Source: Owenweeksia sp. TMED14 (lineage in GTDB: Bacteria > Bacteroidota > Bacteroidia > Flavobacteriales > Schleiferiaceae). Taken from it: a stretch of DNA of 10,306 nt. The notes beneath the pieces are model-generated. The model saw only the letters and a list, made by a program, of their open reading frames with translations. It had not been told where the DNA came from and searched no databases. Shown piece after piece: positions 1-7,123 of the stretch; the first letter of the stretch is position 1, and the number at the start of each line of letters is the position of its first letter. Location of the stretch: NCBI GenBank assembly GCA_002167805.1, contig NHBT01000012.1, positions 43,537 through 53,842 on the forward strand, read 5' to 3'. A program made the translations under genes and the position numbers.

Positions 1-1668
1 ATGCGAATACCATTTAATTCCTTGCAGTTTGGAAATTCAAATGAGCAGCGTTGGAAATTTGCTTTTTGGCGAAAATCATTTAACGGAGCACAAGAAATTA
101 CAATCCAAACTTTTTTTCTGGACCGAGCTATTCAATGTGAGGATTGTCAGTATTCTCATGCCTTAATCCTGGATGGAATAAAGCCGAAATTACGCAGCAC
201 TCTACTACCTTATGCTTTCAGTGCCGTCGGTTCCGAGCCTATTAATGAAATATCAAGTGTTACAAAATTTGGTGGTTCAGCTTTTGTAGCCCTTAGCCCA
301 GCAACATCAATTGAAGCAGCATTGATTCCAGATTTTTCTCAAGTAGAAGCAGACGTGGCTCAAGTAGCCATAAACTCTCCCTTCGCATTATTTTATCCCG
401 AAAGGCGTCCATTCTTTATTGAAGGAAGTGATCTTTTAGAATCGAGACTAAAATATGTTTATACCCGAACAATAAGTCAACCGAGTGCGTTATCGAAATT
501 AAATTTCCAAAGCAAAAAAATCCGATTCTATGCCCTTACAGGCTATGACCCTTCATCTCCTTATTTAGTCCCAGGAGAAAATTATTCAGCTGTTGGAACA
601 ACCTCTGGAAATTGGTCAACTATTTTAAGAGCTGAACATCCCATGGCTAATGCATCAAGTGTTGGATTTATGTCGACACACAGAATATATGATGAAGGTG
701 GCTTTGGACATACAATTGCTCTGGATCTGAATAATCAAATAAGCCCTCGATGGAGATACAAAATTGAATTGGCGCGAACAGAAACTCAAGAACCGCAGAG
801 CGATTGGATTACTTCAGGTGAAAAATTTTCATCTTACACCTCGGAATTAGATGGTGAACGATTCTCTGGATATAGTTTGTTCTCTGGAATATATAGGCAA
901 TCTACAAATTGGAAAACTCGTGCCGATATCATGTTACTCTCGCCAACTTTTAGACCAGAAATGGGATTTGAACCAAGAAATAATCGGCGAAGATTCGAAA
1001 TTGGACAACAGTACCGTGGATTTCCAAATAAAAAATATATTAAAAATTATTCCATTTATGCCGAAACATCCGTTTACACTAATTATGAAAACGTTATCAA
1101 AGAAAAATCGACATTCACATATACAAGAATGCAATTATCGGGAAATATAAATGTATCCTTTAATGCCAAATTCATTGAGAAAGAGAACTATTTAAACATA
1201 GATTATGAAAATCTTTTCAATGGAAGATTAAATATATCATGGTCTCCAAATCAAGCTTTCAGTTTAGGTGCTGGAATTGGAGGCGGCAGACAAATCGCCT
1301 ACAATGAAACAAATCCAAGAATTGGTATATCCCGAAGAAGAGGAGTAGATCTTGACCTACAGGCCAAAGGAAAGTTTCAATGGAGTTTAGATCTTGATTA
1401 TGAGGAAATGAATGAATTATATGATCCTGCGATATTCATTTATAAAGGATTCTTATTCCAATCTGTATTTAAATATACCCTTACTCGAGCATTAGATTTT
1501 AAACTAGTAAGCCAATTGAATAATTTTGATTCTGGTGAAATAAATATCCTAATGCAACCCCTCATTCAGTATCGCCCCTCTGCTTTTTCTCTATTCTACT
1601 TAGGTGGAATGTTTCAGAGTGGTCAATTCCAAGGATATTTGAAATGGCAAAAACAAATTGGGAATTAA
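1..1668 (+). CDS. DUF5916-family outer-membrane beta-barrel protein, C-terminal part (5' end outside window)
   Basis: The frame is open from the first base, so this is a partial gene of at least 555 residues. The ATG at position 1 is probably internal: the opening MRIPFNSLQF resembles the end of the N-terminal carbohydrate-binding-like (CBM9/DOMON) module that normally precedes the DUF5916 region. The DUF5916 hallmark is clear: an LLPYA stretch near residue 68, DFSQVEAD at 111-118, then FYPERRPFFIEGSDLL at 131-146. The rest alternates polar and hydrophobic residues with many aromatics, as in a transmembrane beta-barrel. The family is common in Bacteroidota, is expected in the outer membrane, and has no established function; a carbohydrate or transport role is only guessed from the N-terminal module. 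A CxxC pair (residues 46 and 49) sits in the linker. The gene ends at TAA with no convincing terminator in the 117-nt gap to the next gene. Confidence 0.85.
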   Translation: MRIPFNSLQFGNSNEQRWKFAFWRKSFNGAQEITIQTFFLDRAIQCEDCQYSHALILDGIKPKLRSTLLPYAFSAVGSEPINEISSVTKFGGSAFVALSPATSIEAALIPDFSQVEADVAQVAINSPFALFYPERRPFFIEGSDLLESRLKYVYTRTISQPSALSKLNFQSKKIRFYALTGYDPSSPYLVPGENYSAVGTTSGNWSTILRAEHPMANASSVGFMSTHRIYDEGGFGHTIALDLNNQISPRWRYKIELARTETQEPQSDWITSGEKFSSYTSELDGERFSGYSLFSGIYRQSTNWKTRADIMLLSPTFRPEMGFEPRNNRRRFEIGQQYRGFPNKKYIKNYSIYAETSVYTNYENVIKEKSTFTYTRMQLSGNINVSFNAKFIEKENYLNIDYENLFNGRLNISWSPNQAFSLGAGIGGGRQIAYNETNPRIGISRRRGVDLDLQAKGKFQWSLDLDYEEMNELYDPAIFIYKGFLFQSVFKYTLTRALDFKLVSQLNNFDSGEINILMQPLIQYRPSAFSLFYLGGMFQSGQFQGYLKWQKQIGN

Positions 1669-1785
1669 CTTCTATCTACTCAATTTTTAATAGTTTAAAT
1701 TGGAGTGATAAAGCAAATGAAATATGATTTTTCAATAAAAAATGCTACATTAAAGTCTGAATCATAAGATAAATGGTTTAATCAG

Positions 1786-3096
1786 ATGCATCATTTGTTG
1801 AGAGTACTATTAGTCGCTTCAATTTTCTTTATTCTCAGCACCTTTGAATTATTCATACCAGGACAATTTATGGATGGTGCTACTTATGCCTCAATTTCTC
1901 GAAACCTATCTCAAGGAATTGGAAGCTATTGGGAACTATTTTATACCCCTTATTTATATCCCAATTTTATTGAGCACCCCCCCTTCTTCTTTTGGATACA
2001 ATCTCTATTTTTTAAAATTATCGGAGATAAATGGTATACAGAAGATATCATGGGAGTTTTATTATGGGCCATAACTGCTTTAGGTATAGAGAAAATAGGC
2101 AAGTGGTCAAATTTGTCAAATAGAGGAATACAATGGGCGCTCATATTTTGGGCAATCATTCCAATTGTCTGTTGGTCATATGGAAATAACCTCTTAGAAA
2201 CTTTGGTTAGCCCGTTAACGGTTTGGTCAGTAGCTATTGCGATCTATGGGATTCAAAAAAAATATCAATCATTAATTTTTATCTCCGGATTCTTTATATC
2301 CATGGCCTTTTTGACAAAAGGACCCGTTGGATTATTCCCATTATCCTTCCCTTTTTTCTGGCATGTTACATCTGATTCAAATCGTAAATTACGATTAATC
2401 ATCATCCACAGTTTTCAAATCTTATTAGGGACCCTGATTCCTATATCTATTCTTCTTGCCTTTGATAGCTCTAATGCTTATTTACATGCTTACTGGTCTA
2501 AACAAGTAATTAATAGTATTTCTAAAATTTCCACTGTAGATAACCGTTTATATATCGTTGGATCATATTTAACGCAACTAATTCTCCCATTTTTGATAGC
2601 CCTTACAATCCGCGTATTTAATAAAGGAAGTCGTTGGAAGGGTAAAACTATATCTAAGAGTTTAACATTTGGATTGTTTTCTCTGAGTGCAGTAATTCCG
2701 ATGATTATTTCTCTCAAGCAAAGTGATTTTTATTCAGTACCAGCATTTCCGTTTGCTGCTATATCCATTGCATTTTGGATTGAGAAAGAACTTATAAATC
2801 TTCATGATTTCAAAACTCAATCAAAACTTTTGGTAATAATTATTTGTCTGATAACTGGAATTGGATTTCGAACATTACCTCTAGTAAAAAATCATCGAGA
2901 TTTGATGTTGCGCAAATCCATAGAGCATCTTTCCAGAAATTACATGGGAGAGATAATGAAAGTAGATTCTGTTTTATTTAAAAATTGGAACCTTCATGCC
3001 CAGTGTGCAAGATATGGACCTATTTACCTAGTCGAGGATAAAGAGAATTCTGAGCTAATTCTTAAAAAAAATGGAGGACTAAAACTTATTAGATAA
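1786..3096 (+). CDS. GT-C membrane glycosyltransferase (family 39 / ArnT-PMT-like)
   Basis: This 436-residue protein is very hydrophobic, with roughly ten predicted membrane segments from residue 4 to about 365. It carries the arrangement seen in Bacteroidota family-39 (dolichyl-phosphate-mannose-protein mannosyltransferase-like) enzymes. An Asp in the first periplasmic loop lies in FMDGATYASISRNL (Asp30). A HPP motif follows in EHPPFFFW (63-70), then an Asn-Glu region (134-143, Glu138) and LTKGPVGLFPL (176-186). Such enzymes take a sugar from a polyprenyl-phosphate carrier and attach it to a lipid, glycan or protein on the periplasmic side of the inner membrane; the acceptor here is unknown. 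It is somewhat short for the superfamily, with only a small soluble tail (about 370-436). The start is the first ATG before the signal-anchor-like helix. The 117-nt upstream gap is AT-rich with no exact TAnnTTTG, so the promoter is unassigned. Confidence 0.85.
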   Translation: MHHLLRVLLVASIFFILSTFELFIPGQFMDGATYASISRNLSQGIGSYWELFYTPYLYPNFIEHPPFFFWIQSLFFKIIGDKWYTEDIMGVLLWAITALGIEKIGKWSNLSNRGIQWALIFWAIIPIVCWSYGNNLLETLVSPLTVWSVAIAIYGIQKKYQSLIFISGFFISMAFLTKGPVGLFPLSFPFFWHVTSDSNRKLRLIIIHSFQILLGTLIPISILLAFDSSNAYLHAYWSKQVINSISKISTVDNRLYIVGSYLTQLILPFLIALTIRVFNKGSRWKGKTISKSLTFGLFSLSAVIPMIISLKQSDFYSVPAFPFAAISIAFWIEKELINLHDFKTQSKLLVIIICLITGIGFRTLPLVKNHRDLMLRKSIEHLSRNYMGEIMKVDSVLFKNWNLHAQCARYGPIYLVEDKENSELILKKNGGLKLIR

Positions 3097-3114
3097 AAAC
3101 TTTTTATTTCAAGC

Positions 3115-3144
3115 AAAAAAAAAGAGCCGGTTTATTACCGACTC
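3115..3144 (-). terminator. Intrinsic terminator of tRNA-Ser
   Basis: Read on the minus strand, GAGTCGGT and ACCGGCTC form an 8-bp stem (one G-U pair) around the loop AATAA, followed at once by nine Ts (3123 down to 3115). The stem begins 11 nt after the tRNA 3' end, which is the expected place for the tRNA transcript to stop. In the other direction only a few scattered Ts follow the stem, so it is not an obvious terminator for the GT-C gene ending at 3096. Confidence 0.85.
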
Positions 3145-3155
3145 CCCATTAAGTG

Positions 3156-3240
3156 CGGAAGATGAGGGATTCGAACCCCCGGACCTGTTACAGTCAATAG
3201 TTTTCAAGACTACCGCAATCGACCACTCTGCCAATCTTCC
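3156..3240 (-). tRNA. tRNA-Ser (anticodon UGA)
   Basis: The minus-strand sequence folds as an 85-nt class II tRNA. The acceptor stem is GGAAGAT/ATCTTCC with discriminator G. TG at positions 8-9 is followed by a D-arm of the Ser type. The anticodon stem GTAGT/ACTAT encloses the loop CTTGAAA, with anticodon UGA at 3204-3206. A long variable arm precedes the T-arm (GGGGG, TTCGAAT, CCCTC). The long variable arm, the discriminator G and the anticodon all indicate serine, reading UCA and probably other UCN codons. The 3' CCA is not encoded; the genome shows CAC after the discriminator, so CCA must be added after transcription. The flanking bases extend the acceptor helix by two further GC pairs (3155/3242 and 3156/3241). 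Confidence 0.97.
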
Positions 3241-3244
3241 GCGG

Positions 3245-3276
3245 CAAAAGTACGTAACTTCGTGCTTATGAAAAAC
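3245..3276 (-). promoter_or_regulatory. Putative Bacteroidota-type promoter of tRNA-Ser
   Basis: On the minus strand, TACTTTTG (3252 to 3245) matches the Bacteroidota sigma-factor -7 consensus TAnnTTTG exactly. A T-rich element, GTTTTTC (3276 to 3270), lies 17 bp upstream in the place of the -33 box, though it is not a perfect TTTG. Transcription would start a few bases downstream, almost at the mature tRNA 5' end at 3240, leaving essentially no leader. The -33 element overlaps the start codon and first codons of the divergent GWxTD gene. The position and exact -7 match make this credible, but it is a motif-based call. Confidence 0.6.
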
Positions 3277-4740
3277 ATGCTTTTTGTACTATTATTATTT
3301 CAGTGTTCTTTCCTGCTCTCTCAAGCTGATGAAAATACTACGAATAAGAATGTTCCAATCGGAATTAATGTAACACCCTACTGGGACGCAGAAATAAATC
3401 CCTATGTTCAAATAAATATATCCGTAAATGCAAAAAAGTTATATCAGGAAAATAATGCTCAAAACTATCTCACATTCTTTACTTCATTATCAAAAACAAA
3501 GACTGAAGAAATTGTTGATGTTGACAAGATTAAACTTATTTGTCCAGAGAATTTAAAGCCATCGGGAAACACTTTCATGATTAGCCAAAGCATACTACTT
3601 GCTTCGGATACAGGCGATCTATCATTAAATATTCTGTATGGAATCGGTGATAAGATTTCGGATACATTGAAGGGAGAATTCTCAATCTCCCATATTGCGA
3701 AAAAGTCAACTCTTGCTCCTCTTAGATTCGTAGAGAAACAAAACGACAACATTCTCGGATCTCGACCACAATTTGGAGAAGCTCTCTTTTATGGAGATGA
3801 TGATATTCTAAAATTTTATACAGAAGCGTACCAAGTTCCAAGAGATCAAAGAGCGTATTATACTTATCAACTTTATTCTCTTGAATCACAAAAAGCGATA
3901 AAAGGGTTCGGTGCCGTCAATAGAATTAAGAACTCAGATGGTAAAAAAGTTAACAGCATATTAAGTTCCCTAAAATTAGATGGACTACCATCAGGGCATT
4001 ATGAAATTCGAACAGTTCTAAATATTGAAAAAATGGATCCTACTCTTTATCCAAAACAAAATATTAGTTTTTACCGGATCAATACAAACCAATATGAAGA
4101 AATTGTAAATAAGACCACATTCAAAGACAAATGGCTGAAAGAACTGAGTAAAAAAGGCAGTTTAAATTGGTATGTAAATGGACTTTATCCCATTGCTAAC
4201 GGCCTAGAGCGAAAGCAAATTGAGCTATTAAGCCAATCAGATAATGATACTTCTATTCAAAAATTTCTTGAATATTTTTGGGAATCTAGGAACCCAGAGA
4301 ACCCCTTAGATGAGGCTATTAGTTATTTTAAAATATTGAATCAGGTAGAAAAAAAATATTCAAGTCGAGCAGTTCCAGGCTATGCTACAGATAGAGGTCG
4401 AGTTTTTTTACAATATGGTGCTCCTACGTTGACAGAGAAAAGACCTTTCGAAACAGACGGTTACCCATATGAAATATGGCAATACAACACGTTAGAGGCG
4501 AGTAATGCTCCTTATCAGATAAATAGACTTTTTGTTTTTGCAAATTACACGGTTGCCGGAAGAAATTATGAGCTTTTACATTCCGATGCCATAGGTGAAA
4601 TAAAGAATTCAAAATGGAGAATTGCAATCCAAAAAAGAAGCTATATATCTAATGATATAGATAATGAAGGACGCCAAGACCCGAATAAATTTGGATCTAG
4701 AATAAATAATAATATCTTCTTCAATTCAGGCGGAGGATGA
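3268..4740 (+). CDS. GWxTD-domain exported protein of unknown function
   Basis: The protein has 490 residues from the ATG at 3268, which directly precedes a classical signal peptide: MKN, then a hydrophobic run, with cleavage likely after SQA near residue 20. A GTG two codons upstream (3262) is less likely. There is no lipobox. The family signature lies at residues 370-379 as PGYATDRGRV, followed by FLQYGAP, so the usual Trp of GWxTD is Tyr here. The preceding region with ESRNPENPLDEA is also typical of the domain. The N-terminal two thirds look beta-rich. GWxTD proteins occur in Bacteroidota and relatives, are expected in the periplasm or outer membrane, and have no known biochemical role. 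The stop overlaps the start of the following glycosyltransferase by 4 nt (ATGA), implying translational coupling and a shared envelope or glycan context. Only 27 nt separate it from the divergent tRNA-Ser. Confidence 0.85.
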   Translation: MKNMLFVLLLFQCSFLLSQADENTTNKNVPIGINVTPYWDAEINPYVQINISVNAKKLYQENNAQNYLTFFTSLSKTKTEEIVDVDKIKLICPENLKPSGNTFMISQSILLASDTGDLSLNILYGIGDKISDTLKGEFSISHIAKKSTLAPLRFVEKQNDNILGSRPQFGEALFYGDDDILKFYTEAYQVPRDQRAYYTYQLYSLESQKAIKGFGAVNRIKNSDGKKVNSILSSLKLDGLPSGHYEIRTVLNIEKMDPTLYPKQNISFYRINTNQYEEIVNKTTFKDKWLKELSKKGSLNWYVNGLYPIANGLERKQIELLSQSDNDTSIQKFLEYFWESRNPENPLDEAISYFKILNQVEKKYSSRAVPGYATDRGRVFLQYGAPTLTEKRPFETDGYPYEIWQYNTLEASNAPYQINRLFVFANYTVAGRNYELLHSDAIGEIKNSKWRIAIQKRSYISNDIDNEGRQDPNKFGSRINNNIFFNSGGG

Positions 4741-5738
4741 AAACATCAGTAGTTATATTGAATTGGAATGGAGTTTCCTGGTTAGAAAAGTTTCTCCCTT
4801 CAGTCGTTAAGAATACGCCGAACGCCAAGATTATTGTTGCAGACAATGGAAGCACTGATGATTCAAAGAAATATGTAAATCAAAATCATTCAGATGTTCT
4901 TTTTATTGAGAATAAATTGAATTTAGGATATGCAGGGGGATATAATAGGGCTGTGCGTGAGATAGTAAAAATATATCCTGATCACGAATTTTGTGTTTTC
5001 CTAAATTCAGATGTTGATCCCCAAAAAGAATGGTTAGAGCCCCTCGAGCGTCGAATGATTGAAAATCCGAATATTGGAGCTTTGCAACCCAAAATTCTTG
5101 ATTACAATAATCCTGATAATTTTGAATATGCGGGAGCTGCTGGAGGGTTAATAGATAAATGGGGATATCCCTTCGCTAGAGGTAGAATTTTTGAATCCTT
5201 AGAAAAAGATAAAGGCCAATATGACTCCCCAGAATTCACAAAGATTTTTTGGGCTTCAGGGGCTTGTTTAATGGTCAGATTATCAGCTTTTTATGAAAGC
5301 GGATCACTCGATGAAAGGCTCTTTGCCCACATGGAAGAAATTGATCTTTGCTGGAGAATGCAAACCCAAAACTATGATATCGAATCTTGTAGTTCTTCAG
5401 TTGTTTTTCACGTAGGAGGAGGTACTTTGGGATCATTGTCACCAAAAAAGACATATCTAAATTTTCGAAATAGCTTACTAATCATTTGTAAAAACGCACC
5501 GACATATACAGCCATCAAAATCATCTCTGCCCGCTTGTTTCTTGATGCAGCTGCAGGATTTTTATTTTTAATTCGTTTACAACCTCGACATTTTTTTGCT
5601 GTAATTCAAGCACATTTCTCTTTTTATAAAATGTTCACAAGATTTACATTTCCATCCCAACCTAGAAAAAAAGAATGGCCAAAAAATGGAACATATGATG
5701 GATCAATAGTCTGGAAATATTTTATTTCTAAGAATTAA
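4737..5738 (+). CDS. Family 2 glycosyltransferase (rhamnosyltransferase-like, GT-A fold)
   Basis: A 333-residue GT2 enzyme. The nucleotide-sugar binding half begins SVVILNWNG (4-12), with DNGSTDDS at 36-43, NLGYAGGYNRA at 62-72, and the metal-binding motif SDVD at 91-94. The acceptor half has ASGACLMVR (173-181), EEIDLCWRM (200-208, with the likely catalytic acidic residue) and HVGGGT (225-230). This pattern is that of the WbbL/rhamnosyltransferase-like branch, which adds sugars to lipid-linked glycans on the cytoplasmic face; the actual sugar cannot be read from sequence. The C-terminal portion (about 245-300) is amphipathic or hydrophobic and may associate with the membrane. Its ATG overlaps the stop of the GWxTD gene. 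GGAGG lies directly against the ATG, too close for a normal Shine-Dalgarno. Its stop is one base from the convergent xerD stop. Confidence 0.9.
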   Translation: MKTSVVILNWNGVSWLEKFLPSVVKNTPNAKIIVADNGSTDDSKKYVNQNHSDVLFIENKLNLGYAGGYNRAVREIVKIYPDHEFCVFLNSDVDPQKEWLEPLERRMIENPNIGALQPKILDYNNPDNFEYAGAAGGLIDKWGYPFARGRIFESLEKDKGQYDSPEFTKIFWASGACLMVRLSAFYESGSLDERLFAHMEEIDLCWRMQTQNYDIESCSSSVVFHVGGGTLGSLSPKKTYLNFRNSLLIICKNAPTYTAIKIISARLFLDAAAGFLFLIRLQPRHFFAVIQAHFSFYKMFTRFTFPSQPRKKEWPKNGTYDGSIVWKYFISKN

Positions 5739-5739
5739 T

Positions 5740-6636
5740 TTATAATCCGCGAGGATGAAACTTTAATAAAGTTTTTCTTAAATGATTTTGCTCTAAATGA
5801 GTATAAATCTCAGTGGTTGTTATACTCTCATGCCCCAAAAGAACCTGAATCACTCTAATGTCGGCATTATTTCGAATAAGGTGTGTTGCAAATGTGTGTC
5901 TTATAGTATGTGGGCCAATTTTCTTTTTTATTCCAGCAAGGGAAGCCAATGAGGAAATCATTTTAAATATATAAACACGACTCAACGAACTTCCTCTTTG
6001 ATTCAAAAAAACATGATCTTCAAAACCTTTTTTCGGGTTAATATGAACCCTGACCTCATTAATGTAGATATCTAATGCTTCAAGGGCTTTTTCATAAATC
6101 GGGACTACCCGTTCTTTATTTCCTTTTCCAATAATTCTTAAAACCTCATCTTTACGATAAATATCCCTCATTCTTAGACCTATTAATTCACTCACTCTCA
6201 AACCACAAGCATATAAAGTTTCAACAATCGCATTATCTCTTTCACCCTGTGATCGGGATCTATCAATAGCGGCCAAAAGAGAATTCATTTCTGGAATAGA
6301 TAAATAAATTGGGAGCTTTCTTTCAAGCTGAGGGGTTGCTATTCCTTCAATCGGACTGATATCTATTAGTTCTTCTTCTTTTAAAAAAATGAAAAATGTT
6401 CTCAGCGAACTTCTCATTCTAGCTTGAGTTCTAGATGATTTACCCTCTTTAGACAAAGTCTGAATGAAAGATCTTATTAAGTCTTTATCTACTGTTAGGC
6501 ATGTCTTATCTAGATCCTGTGAATAAATGGAAAAGTTCTTAAGATCACGAGAATATGCATCTAGGGTATTCGGACTCAAACCTCTCTCAAGTCTCAAGTA
6601 GTTTTGGAATTGCTCAATTGCTAATGGCCACTTCAT
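5740..6636 (-). CDS. xerD: Site-specific tyrosine recombinase XerD
   Basis: 298 residues, the same length as Escherichia coli XerD. An N-terminal SAM-like core-binding domain (about 4-90, with LSPNTLDAYSRDL) is followed by the catalytic domain. All catalytic residues are present: Arg147 (CGLRVSEL), Lys171 (GKGNKER), His243 and Arg246 (HTIRHTF), His269 (LLGHES) and the nucleophile Tyr278 (EIYTH), each one residue before its E. coli counterpart. XerD works with a partner (XerC, not in this window) at chromosomal dif to resolve chromosome dimers at division. The context is an ordinary operon behind aroQ (24-nt gap), with no att sites or excisionase, so a phage or island integrase is unlikely. 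It is the last gene of the leftward operon and converges on the GT2 gene with one base between stops. Confidence 0.93.
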   Translation of the reverse strand: MKWPLAIEQFQNYLRLERGLSPNTLDAYSRDLKNFSIYSQDLDKTCLTVDKDLIRSFIQTLSKEGKSSRTQARMRSSLRTFFIFLKEEELIDISPIEGIATPQLERKLPIYLSIPEMNSLLAAIDRSRSQGERDNAIVETLYACGLRVSELIGLRMRDIYRKDEVLRIIGKGNKERVVPIYEKALEALDIYINEVRVHINPKKGFEDHVFLNQRGSSLSRVYIFKMISSLASLAGIKKKIGPHTIRHTFATHLIRNNADIRVIQVLLGHESITTTEIYTHLEQNHLRKTLLKFHPRGL

Positions 6637-6660
6637 TGGAGCATTTTATTTATTTCATGA

Positions 6661-7104
6661 TCAATTCCTATCTTGTAATCCGATTAATGCCTCTATACCG
6701 AGGCGATAGCCATCCCATCCGAGTCCAGAAATGGTGCCACAAGTGTATGGAGCCAAAAGGGATTTTCTACGATATGCTTCCCTGGCATATGTGTGACTCA
6801 AATGGACTTCAAGAACAAAGGCCTTTAATCCAGCCACACTATCAGCTATTGCTAATGAAGAATGGGTAAATGCTCCTGGGTTTATAAGAAATGCATTCCC
6901 TGGTTCATCATTATCACTCAAATAATTTACGACCTCGCCTTCAAGATTGCTCTGAAAAAATCTCAATTCTACATTCGGCCAATTCTTATTTAACCAACCA
7001 GTTAGAATAGGTATACGTTCCTCAAGGGTCTGACTACCATAAAATTCATTTTGTCTTACCCCTAGTCGATCTAAATTAACTCCATGAACGATGTGAATGA
7101 TCAT
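6661..7104 (-). CDS. aroQ: 3-dehydroquinate dehydratase, type II
   Basis: A 147-residue cytoplasmic enzyme of the shikimate pathway, converting 3-dehydroquinate to 3-dehydroshikimate by anti elimination; the family forms dodecamers. The expected active-site residues are visible: Asn10 (GVNLDRLG), Arg17 and Tyr22 (VRQNEFYGS, the flexible lid), Asn75 and His81 (INPGAFTHSS), His101 (EVHLS) and Arg108/Arg112 (AREAYRRKS). The substrate-binding QSNLEGE segment (51-57) and the C-terminal GTISGLGWDGY are also conserved. The normally invariant Pro of the GPN motif is Val9 here. It is flanked by xerD (24 nt downstream) and a glycosyltransferase (19 nt upstream) in the same direction. The small size and anti-type motifs exclude type I (AroD). 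A perfect TAnnTTTG just upstream suggests it may also have its own promoter. Confidence 0.95.
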   Translation of the reverse strand: MIIHIVHGVNLDRLGVRQNEFYGSQTLEERIPILTGWLNKNWPNVELRFFQSNLEGEVVNYLSDNDEPGNAFLINPGAFTHSSLAIADSVAGLKAFVLEVHLSHTYAREAYRRKSLLAPYTCGTISGLGWDGYRLGIEALIGLQDRN

Positions 7105-7108
7105 GATT

Positions 7109-7116
7109 CAAATATA
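7109..7116 (-). promoter_or_regulatory. Candidate -7 box for aroQ
   Basis: TATATTTG on the minus strand matches TAnnTTTG exactly and ends 4 bases before the aroQ ATG, so transcription would start at or very near the start codon (leaderless). The -33 region holds only a poor match (ATTTAA). By chance such an octamer is expected about once per 1-2 kb per strand in DNA this AT-rich, so this is tentative. Confidence 0.3.
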
Positions 7117-7123
7117 CCAAACA

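Noticed and set aside
136..150. CxxC pair in the DUF5916 linker as a metal or haem site
   Set aside because: There is no following His for a haem motif (the sequence is CEDCQY) and no second cysteine pair; a disulphide is possible but unsupported.
1681..1702. Inverted repeat CAATTT/AAATTG after the DUF5916 gene as a terminator
   Set aside because: The stem is only six AT-rich pairs with a 10-nt loop and no following T-run; expected by chance in such DNA.
1976..1983. Run of seven Cs in the GT-C gene as a possible frameshift or phase-variable tract
   Set aside because: The reading frame is continuous through conserved motifs on both sides (EHPPFFFW spans the tract), and the run is short; an intact gene is the simplest reading.
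5740..6636. Tyrosine recombinase as sign of a phage or genomic island
   Set aside because: Length, catalytic residue spacing and operon position fit housekeeping XerD. No direct repeats, att-like tRNA duplication or phage genes are nearby; the tRNA-Ser at 3156-3240 is intact and single.
6555..6869. 104-codon open frame on the + strand
   Set aside because: It is antisense to the well-supported xerD start and aroQ end, and no recognisable motif is present.
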